A stretch of DNA of 64,000 nt from Sphingomonas sp. Root720 (GTDB lineage: Bacteria; Pseudomonadota; Alphaproteobacteria; Sphingomonadales; Sphingomonadaceae). The stretch lies in the NCBI RefSeq assembly GCF_001428605.1, contig NZ_LMID01000001.1, positions 1,247,372 to 1,311,371 on the forward strand, in the 5' to 3' direction. Below are positions 1-8,984 of this stretch, in pieces (position 1 is the first letter of the stretch; each line of letters starts with the position of its first letter). The notes beneath the pieces were generated by a model. That model was not told the origin of the DNA and ran no database searches. It saw nothing but the letters and a program-made list of their open reading frames with translations. The position numbers and the translations under genes were made by a program.

Positions 1-494
1 AAGCCCTCAACGCCCAATGAGTCGGTGCGGGCGACGATGAAAAAGTCCTTGCTGGTCCGCGTCTGGACTGCCGCAGTCAGCTTTTTCGCGGCCTCCTCGG
101 CGGGCAATATCCGCTTACGATGAGCGGTTTGGCCGCATTTCTTCGGACTGACCTGATCTTCGAGGAGGACTCCCGACATTCCCATCGCCTGATAGGTCCG
201 GACGGTGCGAGTGACGTTCTTGACATCCCCATATCCGTCATCCGCATCCATCAGGATCGGAATCCCCTCAACCGCTTCGGCGATATAGCGCGCTGCATTG
301 GCGAACTCGCCAAAGCTCGCGAGCCCCAAGTCGGGCAGGCCGAACTGGAAGCCGGCCACGCCGAAGCCGCTGACAAGAATTGCGGGAAAACCGCTATTCT
401 TGATGAGGCGAGCCGATACCACGTCATGCGCAGCGGGCAGCAGCAGCGGTCCATCGAGATTGGCGAACAATTCGCCAAAGCTTTTCCGGCTCAT
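1..494 (-). CDS. isocitrate lyase/PEP mutase family C-C lyase (3' end outside window)
   Basis: 164 codons are visible from the ATG at 494; the family is usually about 290 residues, so the C-terminal 40% lies beyond the window edge. The TIM-barrel signature is clear: DADDGYG near residues 83-89 (Mg2+ site), LEDQ at 111-114, the catalytic-loop cysteine Cys120 in KKCGQ, and ARTD at 155-158. The cysteine places it with lyases (isocitrate, 2-methylisocitrate, dimethylmalate) rather than PEP mutase. The usual His after CG in KKCGH is Gln here, so substrate is uncertain. The ATG overlaps the stop of the LeuD-like gene by ATGA, so the two are translationally coupled. By inference it cleaves the 2-hydroxy diacid made by the upstream hydratase, as in the dimethylmaleate branch of nicotinate fermentation. 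Confidence 0.85.
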   Translation of the reverse strand, partial: MSRKSFGELFANLDGPLLLPAAHDVVSARLIKNSGFPAILVSGFGVAGFQFGLPDLGLASFGEFANAARYIAEAVEGIPILMDADDGYGDVKNVTRTVRTYQAMGMSGVLLEDQVSPKKCGQTAHRKRILPAEEAAKKLTAAVQTRTSKDFFIVARTDSLGVEG

Positions 495-1120
495 GCGCCT
501 TGCTCCGCCTTCTCTACAATATCATAGACCCAGGGTCGCCTTTGGCGGTCGACGTCCTGGAAATCCCGGATCAGGGCATCGCGATTGAGGGTCACGCTGA
601 TGGGATCCTTCCCGCTCAGCAGCATCTCACGCGCCAGTTTAGGCACGTAGAATGTGTAGGTTCGCCTGGCGCTAACGAGGGTGCAGCTCTCCAAATCGAC
701 CTGCAAACGGGGCGCTATCGCCAGATCGGCGACGATTGCCTGCACCTGATCTTCCGGCAACACGACGGGGAGCACCCCACTGACGTGACAGTTCGACTGA
801 AAGATCGACCCGAAGCTGGAGGCTACGACACATCGGATGCCAAAGTCGCGAAGAGCCCAGACCGCCGATGCGCGTGAGCTTCCGCAACCGAAATTGCTTC
901 CGCTAACGAGGAAGGTGGCATCGTTGAACGGCGGCTTGTTCAGGATGAAGTCCGGATCAGGAGCACCGTCGGGCAGGAATCTCCAGTTTGCGAACAGGCC
1001 CTTCTCGAAGCCTGTCTTCTCGACTTTCATCAGATCCTTGCCGGGGATGATCTGATCGGTATCGACGTCGTTGATCATCAACGAGGCGGCCACGCCCTCG
1101 AGCTGGGTGATCGGTTCCAT
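491..1120 (-). CDS. LeuD-type small (swivel) subunit of an aconitase-family hydratase
   Basis: 209 residues, the normal length for 3-isopropylmalate dehydratase small subunits. The swivel-domain substrate loop GSNFGCGSSR lies at about residues 73-82 and the N-terminal DVDTDQIIPG motif at 18-27. It pairs with the large subunit immediately upstream (stop and start overlap, TGATG) and runs into the lyase gene (ATGA overlap). Automatic annotation would say leuD. The operon context with HyuAB and an ICL-type lyase, and no leuA or leuB nearby, argues for a catabolic hydratase acting on a methyl- or dimethyl-maleate-like acid rather than leucine biosynthesis. That reassignment is inference; family membership is clear. 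Confidence 0.88.
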   Translation of the reverse strand: MEPITQLEGVAASLMINDVDTDQIIPGKDLMKVEKTGFEKGLFANWRFLPDGAPDPDFILNKPPFNDATFLVSGSNFGCGSSRASAVWALRDFGIRCVVASSFGSIFQSNCHVSGVLPVVLPEDQVQAIVADLAIAPRLQVDLESCTLVSARRTYTFYVPKLAREMLLSGKDPISVTLNRDALIRDFQDVDRQRRPWVYDIVEKAEQGA

Positions 1121-2529
1121 CAGTAGTACTCCCGCGCATCGGCGATGCGTCCAGCGACGGCCGATGCCGCCACCGTGGCGGGGCTGGCGAGATGAGACCG
1201 CACCCCCCGGCCCTGCCGGTTTTCAAAGTTCCGATTCGTGGTACTCAACGTCCGCGAACCGGGCGGAAAGGCTTCGCCGCCGATTGCGCCGCTGGCGCAA
1301 AGCGAGCAACCCGCTTCCCGCCATTCGAAGCCTGCTTCCTTGAAGACCCGGTCCAGGCCCTCCTGTTCGGCGGCACGCTTGACCGTCGTCGACCCGGGGA
1401 CGCAGAGCGCCATCAGGCCGTCCGCTATCTTCCGCCCGCGTAACACGCTGGCGGCTTCCCTCAGATCATCGAGCCGACTGTTCGTACATGATCCTATGAA
1501 GACGCCTTGGATCTTTTCCCCCAACAGCCGCGTGCCCGGTTCAAGGCCAACATATTCGAGGGCTCTTGCATGGGAGGCGCGCGCAACGCCTTCGGGGCTT
1601 TCGGCCGCATCGGGAACGACATCGTCGACGCCGATGACGTGGCTCGGGCTGGTCCCCCAAGTCACCTGCGGAGCCAATCGATTGCAATCCAGCTCCAATT
1701 CCTTGTCATACCGGGCGTCCCGATCCGACCGGAGCAATCGCCAATAAGCAACCGCGCGAAGCCAGTCCTCTCCCGCCGGAGCGAACGGCCGACCGTTCAG
1801 ATAGTCGAACGTGATCTGGTCGGGCGCGACCATGCCAGTGCGGCCTCCAAATTCGACTGCCATGTTGCAAAGGGTCAGACGACCGTCCATCGGCAGACTT
1901 TCGATGGTCTCCCCGGCATATTCGATCGCATAGCCGACGCCGCCGCCGGCGCCATATTTGCCGATGAGGCCAAGGATCATGTCCTTGGCGAAGACACCCG
2001 CGGCTAGGCGACCCTGGAAGTCGACCCGCATCGTCTTCGGCTTTGTTATGACGAGGGTCTGGGTAGCCAGCACATGCTCGCCGTCGGTGGAACCAATACC
2101 CCAGGCAAAGGCGCCGATGCCGCCCACCGTGCAGGTGTGGCTGTCACCACACACGAAGGTCTCGCCAGGCAACGCTATCCCCAATTCGGGGGCGATCACA
2201 TGGACGATGCCCTGCTGTCGATCGTCATAATCGAAAAAGCGGATCGGGCGATGGCGGATGCGCTCGTAAAACTCACGCAGGAAATCATTCCCACCCGGCG
2301 CCGATGAGGTCCGCTTCCGTCCGGGATGGGTATCGATGGCATGCTCCACCACTCCGAAGGTCAGTTCGGGATTGCGAACATCAAAGCCCGCCTCATCGAT
2401 CGCCTTCAGCGACACCGCGCCGCTGAGTTCATGCATGAAGTTGCGATCGATATGGATCAAGAAGTTGCCATCACCGACATCCTCGATGACATGATCGTTC
2501 CAAACCTTTTCGAAGAAAGTAAGACCCAC
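1120..2529 (-). CDS. LeuC-type large subunit of an aconitase-family hydratase ([4Fe-4S])
   Basis: 469 residues starting at a GTG (2529) preceded by a purine-rich GGGAAGGG about nine bases upstream. It has the aconitase-fold hallmarks: GDSHTCTVGG near residue 128, the first cluster cysteine in GSCTNSR near 344, the CxxC pair in GCSLC near 404, and the substrate-phosphate region TNRNFENRQG. All three cluster cysteines are present, so the enzyme should carry a labile [4Fe-4S] cluster and hydrate or dehydrate a substituted malate. It overlaps the small subunit by one base. The 180-bp gap to hyuB is the only sizeable gap in the operon. It could be a true isopropylmalate isomerase, but the context favours a degradative role. 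Confidence 0.88.
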   Translation of the reverse strand: MGLTFFEKVWNDHVIEDVGDGNFLIHIDRNFMHELSGAVSLKAIDEAGFDVRNPELTFGVVEHAIDTHPGRKRTSSAPGGNDFLREFYERIRHRPIRFFDYDDRQQGIVHVIAPELGIALPGETFVCGDSHTCTVGGIGAFAWGIGSTDGEHVLATQTLVITKPKTMRVDFQGRLAAGVFAKDMILGLIGKYGAGGGVGYAIEYAGETIESLPMDGRLTLCNMAVEFGGRTGMVAPDQITFDYLNGRPFAPAGEDWLRAVAYWRLLRSDRDARYDKELELDCNRLAPQVTWGTSPSHVIGVDDVVPDAAESPEGVARASHARALEYVGLEPGTRLLGEKIQGVFIGSCTNSRLDDLREAASVLRGRKIADGLMALCVPGSTTVKRAAEQEGLDRVFKEAGFEWREAGCSLCASGAIGGEAFPPGSRTLSTTNRNFENRQGRGVRSHLASPATVAASAVAGRIADAREYY

Positions 2530-2708
2530 GTTCGAACACCCTTCCCAAATTGGACATCACGTTATTGATGGCACCGATGCGTCAGCCATCAGTCTCGACC
2601 ACGACCTTGGTGTCGATATTTCGCTTCTAGCCCAAACAAATTGCTCACTTGGCCATAGCGCTTCGTAGGTGCGCCATCGCTCCCCGCTATGATTGCCCCA
2701 TGGCGAGA

Positions 2709-4589
2709 TTACAGCGACTGCGCGCTACGACGATCGGCCCATGAGGGTCGAACGGGAGCGGACAGGCCGGTCTCCTGATGACAGCGCTCCAATATCTCGT
2801 CCAACGTCCCGCCATAATTGAACAACGGGAGCTCACCGCGACCGTTGAGCATCGATCGACGGAGCAAGAGGGTAGAGTCGCCATCGACCTGATCCTCACC
2901 GGTGAGGACGACTCCGTAACGCCGCGCGCCTTCGCTGGATATCAGGCCACGGCGCACCTCGAGGGCCACGTTCTCAGGATCGCGTTGCAGCGGGTCGCCC
3001 CAGCCCCCGCCACCCCAGGTCAGGAAATGGAGCAGATCGCCGGACGACACCCGGATATTATCGATTTTTGGGGCAACCACCTCCACCGAACCATCCGTGC
3101 GGTACAGTATCTTACTCGACCGCGAGCCAGGCTCTCCGCCGTTGACCCCCCATGGATACAGCAGCCAGCGGTCGTCATGGATCGATATCACGCCCGGTTC
3201 GAGGAACCGGTATGCGATGAGCATGCCATTACCGCCGCGAAAGAAGCCCGCCCCCCCGGAGTCGGGGATTGTTTCGTATCGCTCGATTCGGATAGGGAAA
3301 TAGCGTTCGAGGAATTCGTTCGGCACATTGGTGAAGTCCGGCCACATCGAGTGCCCATCTGGACCGTCGCCATGTGGGCGCGCGGGGATACCCCCGAAGC
3401 CTATCTGAAAGAGCTGGAAGAACTCGTCTTCGCTGTCATAGCCCGAGTACATCAGATGCGGGGCGGTCGAGGTGCCGGCAGCGTTGAGGAATTGAGGCGT
3501 TTTCTGTCCCAGCAGCGCCCCCATCACATCGAACAGGCGGCTCAGTGTGTGGGTTCGGCACGACAAGGCGGCCGGGAACTTGGGCCGCAGAATCGAGCCT
3601 TCCGGCACGCGCACCTCGACGAGCGGATAGAATCCGTCATTGATCAAAATCTGTGGATCGAACGCCTTGATCAGATAGGCGCCGAAAAACATTTTCTGAA
3701 CATTCTCATTGAGCAGGTAATTGATCGAGCTTGGAGACTGCGGGTCGGTACCATCCAGGTCGAGGATGACTTTCTCGCCCTCTCGCCACATCGTGCATTT
3801 TAACTTGTAGGGCCCGAAACCGGCACCGTCATCGCAGACATAATCCTCGAAGGAGATTGGCTCCGTGGAGATATTCCTGGCGATCAGCTCCTTGACCGCC
3901 CGATAGTTGCGCTCAAGTAGCAAATCGAGCGAACTGACATAGGTGTCGACGCCAAAGCGCTCGCACAATTCGCGCATACGTCGTTCTGCCGTGCGGCAGC
4001 TGGCGACCAGGGCATTGAGATCTGAGCGATTCCATTCCGGGATACGGACCTGATGCAAAACGAGGGCGAGCAGCTCGTCGTTGAACACGCCCTTTCGATA
4101 TATCTTCACGGGAGGGATACGGATTCCTTCCTGGAAAATGGAAGTGCCGTCTGTGGGCAGGCTGCCGGGGGTCTTGCCGCCGACATCGGTCTGATGCCCG
4201 AACATCGAGACCCACCCGATCAGGCGACCCTCATGGAACACGGGAAGAAAGATCACCCAGTCATTGTTGTGGCTGATAGCACCCTCACAGGCGTACGCGT
4301 CAGAAAGCCAGATCACATCCCCTTCTTCGATGGTCCCCTCGTAATTGGCGAGGAAGCCCTGGAGAAACGACCCCATCTGACCGACGATCATCCTGCCATC
4401 GCGATCGGTCACGAGCGGGAACGCGTCTCCCTGTTCCCGGATAGCCGGCGACATGGCCGTTCTCACCAGTGTGGCATCCATCTCCTCGCGAAGATGGCGG
4501 AGCGCATTCTCAATGATATCGAGGGTTACGGGATCGACCTCGACGCTGTCGAACGGCTGGGCGTTGGATTGAATGATGGTGGCTGGCAT
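2709..4589 (-). CDS. hyuB: hydantoinase B/oxoprolinase family protein
   Basis: About 626 residues, with the HyuB fold throughout: an early VDPVTLDIIENALR segment, the SHNNDW and GHQTDVGG motifs of the metal/substrate domain, and a C-terminal GGGGWGDP loop. It works as the second subunit with HyuA in ATP-dependent opening of lactams or hydantoins, or carboxylation of ketones (acetone and acetophenone carboxylases are relatives). I chose ATG 4589 with GAGG nine bases upstream. A TTG at 4604 overlapping the hyuA stop is an alternative that adds five residues. It is the second gene of the operon that continues into the LeuCD-like hydratase. The exact substrate cannot be read from sequence. Confidence 0.88.
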   Translation of the reverse strand: MPATIIQSNAQPFDSVEVDPVTLDIIENALRHLREEMDATLVRTAMSPAIREQGDAFPLVTDRDGRMIVGQMGSFLQGFLANYEGTIEEGDVIWLSDAYACEGAISHNNDWVIFLPVFHEGRLIGWVSMFGHQTDVGGKTPGSLPTDGTSIFQEGIRIPPVKIYRKGVFNDELLALVLHQVRIPEWNRSDLNALVASCRTAERRMRELCERFGVDTYVSSLDLLLERNYRAVKELIARNISTEPISFEDYVCDDGAGFGPYKLKCTMWREGEKVILDLDGTDPQSPSSINYLLNENVQKMFFGAYLIKAFDPQILINDGFYPLVEVRVPEGSILRPKFPAALSCRTHTLSRLFDVMGALLGQKTPQFLNAAGTSTAPHLMYSGYDSEDEFFQLFQIGFGGIPARPHGDGPDGHSMWPDFTNVPNEFLERYFPIRIERYETIPDSGGAGFFRGGNGMLIAYRFLEPGVISIHDDRWLLYPWGVNGGEPGSRSSKILYRTDGSVEVVAPKIDNIRVSSGDLLHFLTWGGGGWGDPLQRDPENVALEVRRGLISSEGARRYGVVLTGEDQVDGDSTLLLRRSMLNGRGELPLFNYGGTLDEILERCHQETGLSAPVRPSWADRRSAQSL

Positions 4590-4600
4590 CGCACTGAACC

Positions 4601-6640
4601 TCAAACGGGGCGGATAAGAATGTTGCCGGCACGATCGACCGTCCCGACATGATCCGGCAGGATAAGGGCGGTTGAGTCCATCTCGGTGACGATGGCGGCA
4701 CCGAGGATGCGATCGCCGGCCCGGAGCTTCGCCCGGTCGTAGATCACGGCAGGAAAAGCCTTGTTGTCGACCCAGATCTCATGGTCGCGCAACTTGGCGG
4801 CGTTGGGATTGCCGTCCCCTATCGGCAATTCGCGAAGGGGCAAATCGGCCTCTTGACCCATTGCCACCACGCGCAGGTTCAACAATTCACGCGTCGCCTG
4901 CAGCGTGAAATCGAACATCCGCTTATGCTCGGCGTCGAATGCCTTGCCCAGCGTTGCAAGATCGAAGCCATCGGTCGATGTTGGAAGAGACAGTTCCGAT
5001 CCTTGCCCCTTGTAGCGAACCCCTGCTTCGAACCGCAGCTGCTGGTCCTTCACCGGGACGCCCTCGTCGACCAAGTCAGCTGATACCTTTGCCGACATTT
5101 CGCGGAGAGCGGCCACGACCTCCTCATTCGTCGTATCGGGAAAGCTTTTGGCAAAGCTGCGTGCCATTTCATGGCGTACACGGGTGGTCGCGTCTCCTTG
5201 AGCACACAACACGCCGGGGCTCACCGGAACGATAACAGGCCAAGAGCCCATGATCTTGGCGACCGCATTGGAATGCAACGATCCCGCTCCACCGAAGCCC
5301 ATCAGAGCGAAATCACGAGGATCATATCCTTGCTGCACCGAAACAAGTCGAAGTGCGCCGTTCATATTCTCGTTGACGACTGAGATGATGCCTTGAGCCG
5401 CAGCCATAAGCGAGACGCCCATCGCATCCGCAATGGTTTGGACAGCAGCCTTTGCAGCCTCGCGATCCAGATGGAATGAGCCACCCAGCAAGTCGGCCGG
5501 GAGGTAGCCCAGCACTACGTTCGCGTCGGTGACGGTAGGGCGTGTCCCACCCTTCTGGTAGCATGCCGGGCCCGGAACCGCTCCCGCCGACTCAGGTCCG
5601 ACGCGCAGGGCCCGCGTGAGTTCTGGCACATAGGCGATTGATCCGCCCCCCGCACCGACCGTCTTTACGTCAAGGGACGAGGAGCGAACCGTCAGGTCTC
5701 CGACACTAGTATCGCGTGTGAGCCGAGGGACATAGTTCTCGATAAGCGCAACGTCGGTCGACGTTCCGCCGACATCGAGGGTCAGGACGTTGGGAATCGC
5801 TGAAGCCTTTGCGATCCACACCGCACCTGCCACCCCGCCCGCTGGACCAGACATGAGCAAATTGACGGGCGCAGCCTGAGCCTTGGCTGCCGACATCAGA
5901 CCTCCGTCCGATCGCAGCAAATGGAATCGTCCGTGATAGGCAGCTCGATCAAGCCGTTCGGTAAGGTTTCGAATATAATCAGCCACCACCGGGCCGACCG
6001 CGGAATTGGTAACCGTCGTCAGCGCCCGCTCATATTCCTGCATTTCAGGTAGGATTTGGTGGCTGAGCGATATCGGTATGCCAGCAAATATTTCCGCTGC
6101 GATTTCGCCCGCCCGGACCTCGTTGCTGCCATCGACATAGGAGTTGATGAAGCAAATCGTCAGCGCGTCGATCTTCTGACTCTTCAGGCAAAGAAGATCG
6201 TCGCGCAGCTTGGCTTCGTCGAGCGGAATAACGATAGCGCCGTCGGCTCCGGTGCGCTCAACCGCTTCGATGGTGCTTTCAAGTGGCGCGAGCGGTTCCG
6301 GTTTCGGCCAGATGATCCACCCCGCCAGCCCGCCAGGAACATAGGATCGACCAATCTGAAGGATTTGGCGAAAGCCCGCGGTGGTTACGAGGCCTACCTT
6401 GGCGATCTTATGCTGTAGCACCGCATTGGTCGCCACGGTGGTACCGTGGAAGAACTGGGCGATCTGCGAGGGCGCTATGCCCGCTTTCGAGCAAATGGCT
6501 TCCAGGCCGTTCGATACCGCGATCGATGGATCGGCGGGTGTGCTTGGGACCTTTTCACGCCACGTTTCGCCGCTGCCCTCATCAAGCAAAAGGAAATCGG
6601 TGAACGTGCCCCCAATATCGCAACCTATACGATATCCCAC
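4601..6640 (-). CDS. hyuA: hydantoinase A/oxoprolinase family protein (ATP-binding subunit)
   Basis: 679 residues from the GTG at 6640, which has AGGAAGAAG eight bases upstream and places the DIGGTFTD phosphate loop at residues 7-14, as is standard. The open frame runs further upstream, but that extension has no family similarity. Other ASKHA-fold ATPase motifs follow in order: HGTTVATNAV, RSDGGLM, LMSGPAGGVAGA and LDVGGTSTDVA. Family members couple ATP hydrolysis to hydrolysis of 5-oxoproline, N-methylhydantoin or caprolactam, or to ketone carboxylation. It is the first gene of the hyuAB-leuCD-lyase operon and is divergent from the racemase-family gene, with a 233-bp shared control region. 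Confidence 0.9.
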   Translation of the reverse strand: MGYRIGCDIGGTFTDFLLLDEGSGETWREKVPSTPADPSIAVSNGLEAICSKAGIAPSQIAQFFHGTTVATNAVLQHKIAKVGLVTTAGFRQILQIGRSYVPGGLAGWIIWPKPEPLAPLESTIEAVERTGADGAIVIPLDEAKLRDDLLCLKSQKIDALTICFINSYVDGSNEVRAGEIAAEIFAGIPISLSHQILPEMQEYERALTTVTNSAVGPVVADYIRNLTERLDRAAYHGRFHLLRSDGGLMSAAKAQAAPVNLLMSGPAGGVAGAVWIAKASAIPNVLTLDVGGTSTDVALIENYVPRLTRDTSVGDLTVRSSSLDVKTVGAGGGSIAYVPELTRALRVGPESAGAVPGPACYQKGGTRPTVTDANVVLGYLPADLLGGSFHLDREAAKAAVQTIADAMGVSLMAAAQGIISVVNENMNGALRLVSVQQGYDPRDFALMGFGGAGSLHSNAVAKIMGSWPVIVPVSPGVLCAQGDATTRVRHEMARSFAKSFPDTTNEEVVAALREMSAKVSADLVDEGVPVKDQQLRFEAGVRYKGQGSELSLPTSTDGFDLATLGKAFDAEHKRMFDFTLQATRELLNLRVVAMGQEADLPLRELPIGDGNPNAAKLRDHEIWVDNKAFPAVIYDRAKLRAGDRILGAAIVTEMDSTALILPDHVGTVDRAGNILIRPV

Positions 6641-6779
6641 GGTTAGCTTCTTCCTGTATATTATTGATCGCCACCAGGTGCAGCCGTCAGGCAGCCCCCA
6701 TTCGAGGGGCCGATCATAAGAGGGGGGTTCTTCAGCGATATCCCTCGAAAAAGTGTTTTCCGCGAATGAGCTGACAATT

Positions 6780-6796
6780 GTCGAACGGTGTTCGAC
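6780..6796. promoter_or_regulatory. perfect palindrome in the hyuA/racemase divergent control region
   Basis: GTCGAAC-GGT-GTTCGAC is a 7-bp perfect inverted repeat with a 3-base centre, located between the divergent hyuA and racemase-family genes. This is the size and placement of a dimeric regulator operator. The nearby LuxR and LysR genes are possible sources of the binding protein. No functional evidence beyond symmetry and position. Confidence 0.4.
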
Positions 6797-6873
6797 CGCC
6801 CCGAATCCCTCGATTGCGGGATTTGCTATCACCACGCCAGGGCTAGCATTCCTGCGATATTCGGGAGGCACAG

Positions 6874-7650
6874 ATGAAGAAGATCCTGGTCATCGTTCCA
6901 ATTCCAATGGGTGAAGATGGCCTCGCCCTGCGGCGTGGACAGTCGCATGTCGCCAAGGTCAAGGACGATACCGAGCTCGTCTATCGAGCGGTCGCAGTCG
7001 GCCCCCGCTCCTTCCAAGGCGCCCAGGACATGACCATCGTCGATTTCGCCGTTCTGCAAGCCGGCTCGACCGCCGAGAAGGAAGGATTTGACGCTGTTTG
7101 CGTCGATACGATGAGCGATTCCGGCGTTGCCGCCTTGCGCAGCGTGTTGAAGATTCCCGTCGTGGGCGCCGGGCGCACCGCCTTCATGACCGCGCTTATG
7201 CTCGGCTCCAAATTCTCGATCATCGTCATGTATAAGCCCTGGATTCCAATGCAGCAGAAAACGCTGAAGGAATATGGGCTGATGGATCGTCTGGCATCGA
7301 TCCGTTCGATAGACCACCCACCGACGCCCTATAGCAAGAATGGCGGCGTCGCTATGGGTGACGAGGAAGACGACGTCCTGCCCAAGCTCGAAAAGGTGGC
7401 CCGCCTTGCCATCGAGGAGGACGGTGCCGAGGTGATCCTCATGGGATCGACCACGATGTACCGAGGTGCCGCCTATGTCGCGGAACGCGTGTCCGCACCT
7501 GTTATCGCGGCAGGCCCGCTAACCTATCGCTACGCTGAGATGTTTCTCGATCTGGGTCTGACCCAGTTCAACGACGGCAACACCATCTCTCCCATGCCGC
7601 TTCAGGGGATGCTCGCGCGCATGGTAGGTGCCGCCGGCGAACATGATTAA
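6874..7650 (+). CDS. Asp/Glu racemase superfamily protein lacking both catalytic cysteines
   Basis: 258 residues from an ATG with GGAGG at ideal spacing. The fold and motif frame match hydantoin and aspartate racemases, maleate isomerase and arylmalonate decarboxylase. The two positions that normally carry catalytic Cys are changed: the first motif reads VDTMSDSG (Cys to Thr79) and the second LMGSTTMY (Cys to Ser192). Cys76 is three residues before the first site. The second racemase in this window (36871-37614) has both cysteines in the same motifs, so the comparison is direct. The gene is divergent from hyuA and presumably serves the same pathway. Cofactor-free two-base racemisation is unlikely; another chemistry or a non-catalytic role is possible. 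Confidence 0.8.
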   Translation: MKKILVIVPIPMGEDGLALRRGQSHVAKVKDDTELVYRAVAVGPRSFQGAQDMTIVDFAVLQAGSTAEKEGFDAVCVDTMSDSGVAALRSVLKIPVVGAGRTAFMTALMLGSKFSIIVMYKPWIPMQQKTLKEYGLMDRLASIRSIDHPPTPYSKNGGVAMGDEEDDVLPKLEKVARLAIEEDGAEVILMGSTTMYRGAAYVAERVSAPVIAAGPLTYRYAEMFLDLGLTQFNDGNTISPMPLQGMLARMVGAAGEHD

Positions 7651-7670
7651 GACTAGCCGCCCAAACGACT

Positions 7671-8765
7671 TTAGTGGCCCGAAACCCGGTTGAGCAGGCT
7701 TGCACGATTGGAGACGTTCAGCTTGCTGTAAATCGACTTCAGATGTGATTGCACAGTGTAGAAGCTGATGCAGAGCTGATCTGCGACCTGGAAATTGGTC
7801 AGCCCTGACGAGATCGCCACCGCTACGTCGATCTCGCGTGCAGTTAGACCGAGTTCCCGCATCTTGCGGACATGCGACAAGGCGGAGCCGCTGGCCGTGA
7901 ACTGGATGATCCTGCGAAGATTCGCCGGATCGTCGACCATCGAGTCGATCTTCACTTTCGTTCGGAAGCCACCGCGCTGGACGTCGAGTTCGAACTGGAT
8001 GCTAGCGCCCTCTTCGAGCCGGCCCAACGACATCCGACAGGGCGTGAGCAAGGCGGCCGGCAACGAACTCATATCACCGTGATTGCGTTCGCTGGGCGAC
8101 ATGAGCTTTTCAAGGGTCTGCTGTGCCGGCAGATTGGCATAGCGGACACGGAAATCGGTATCAGTGACAACGACACCCTGATTCTCGAGAACCTGGCCCA
8201 ACGCGCTGACGACACCCCGCGACGCAGAGAGATCCTCCTCCAGGATGTTTCGCTCGAGCGTAGTTTGGATGGAGCATGCAAGAAGCGCCGCTTTCCGGAG
8301 TTCGACAGCGCCGAACTCCGGTTCATGCCGGGCTCTGAAAACGCCGATGAGGCCAAGATAGCGTTGTCCGTTCAACAGCCCAATGGCCATGGTGTGGTGG
8401 ACGTCGAGCGGTCGCATGAATTCAGCATAAAAGGGCGTATTGTCCGATCGCTTGAGAATATCCGAGGGAACGGCGACGGGTTGATGCCAGCGGCGGCGCA
8501 TATGCCGCGCCCAGATCGCTAGCGGATTATCGCGGAACTCCGAACTCAATAAGCATTCTGCGCGATCGCCGAGCCCCTGGTTCACCATACGGCGATCAGG
8601 CGCTTCACGTTGCTCTGGATCCAACATGAAGACTGCAGCCTTCGAATGCAGAATCTCCGAGATATAGGATAATGTTCGTCCCTGAAGATCGCGCACGGTT
8701 CGACTGCCGGCTATATCCTGCTGGAAACGGAGCAGTTCCTCAACTTCAACACCGGACAAATGCAT
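7671..8765 (-). CDS. LuxR-family transcriptional regulator with N-terminal GAF-like sensor
   Basis: 364 residues. The C-terminal 65 residues form a LuxR/GerE helix-turn-helix: LTAREIDVAVAISSGLTNFQ then TVQSHLKSIYSKL. The first 160 or so residues (RTVRDLQGRTLSYISEILHS and following) look like a GAF-type small-molecule sensor domain, though the assignment is by pattern only. There is no receiver domain, so it is probably ligand-controlled rather than part of a two-component system. It converges on the racemase-family gene (20-bp gap) and is divergent from the LysR gene. It is a candidate regulator of the hyu operon. Confidence 0.82.
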   Translation of the reverse strand: MHLSGVEVEELLRFQQDIAGSRTVRDLQGRTLSYISEILHSKAAVFMLDPEQREAPDRRMVNQGLGDRAECLLSSEFRDNPLAIWARHMRRRWHQPVAVPSDILKRSDNTPFYAEFMRPLDVHHTMAIGLLNGQRYLGLIGVFRARHEPEFGAVELRKAALLACSIQTTLERNILEEDLSASRGVVSALGQVLENQGVVVTDTDFRVRYANLPAQQTLEKLMSPSERNHGDMSSLPAALLTPCRMSLGRLEEGASIQFELDVQRGGFRTKVKIDSMVDDPANLRRIIQFTASGSALSHVRKMRELGLTAREIDVAVAISSGLTNFQVADQLCISFYTVQSHLKSIYSKLNVSNRASLLNRVSGH

Positions 8766-8984
8766 ACGCGTTCCAACTTCCCATCACTGCCGGGTGTGAC
8801 AGTCGGTTCCCGACACAAAATCTTAACATAAGAAATAAATTGCGGGAAGGCGTCATTGCCGATACCCGCATCGAATGCGCAAGGGCGTCTCGGGTTTGCG
8901 ATGGCATCTCCTCTTGTGGTCGCCATTCGCCAGTTTGAGGGTCTTCCCCAATCGTCAGGTAATCAAGTGGCGGGGAACCTGCTG

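Noticed and set aside
8795-8820. GTCGG/CCGAC small palindrome in the LuxR/LysR gap
   Set aside because: Five-base arms are common by chance in GC-rich DNA.
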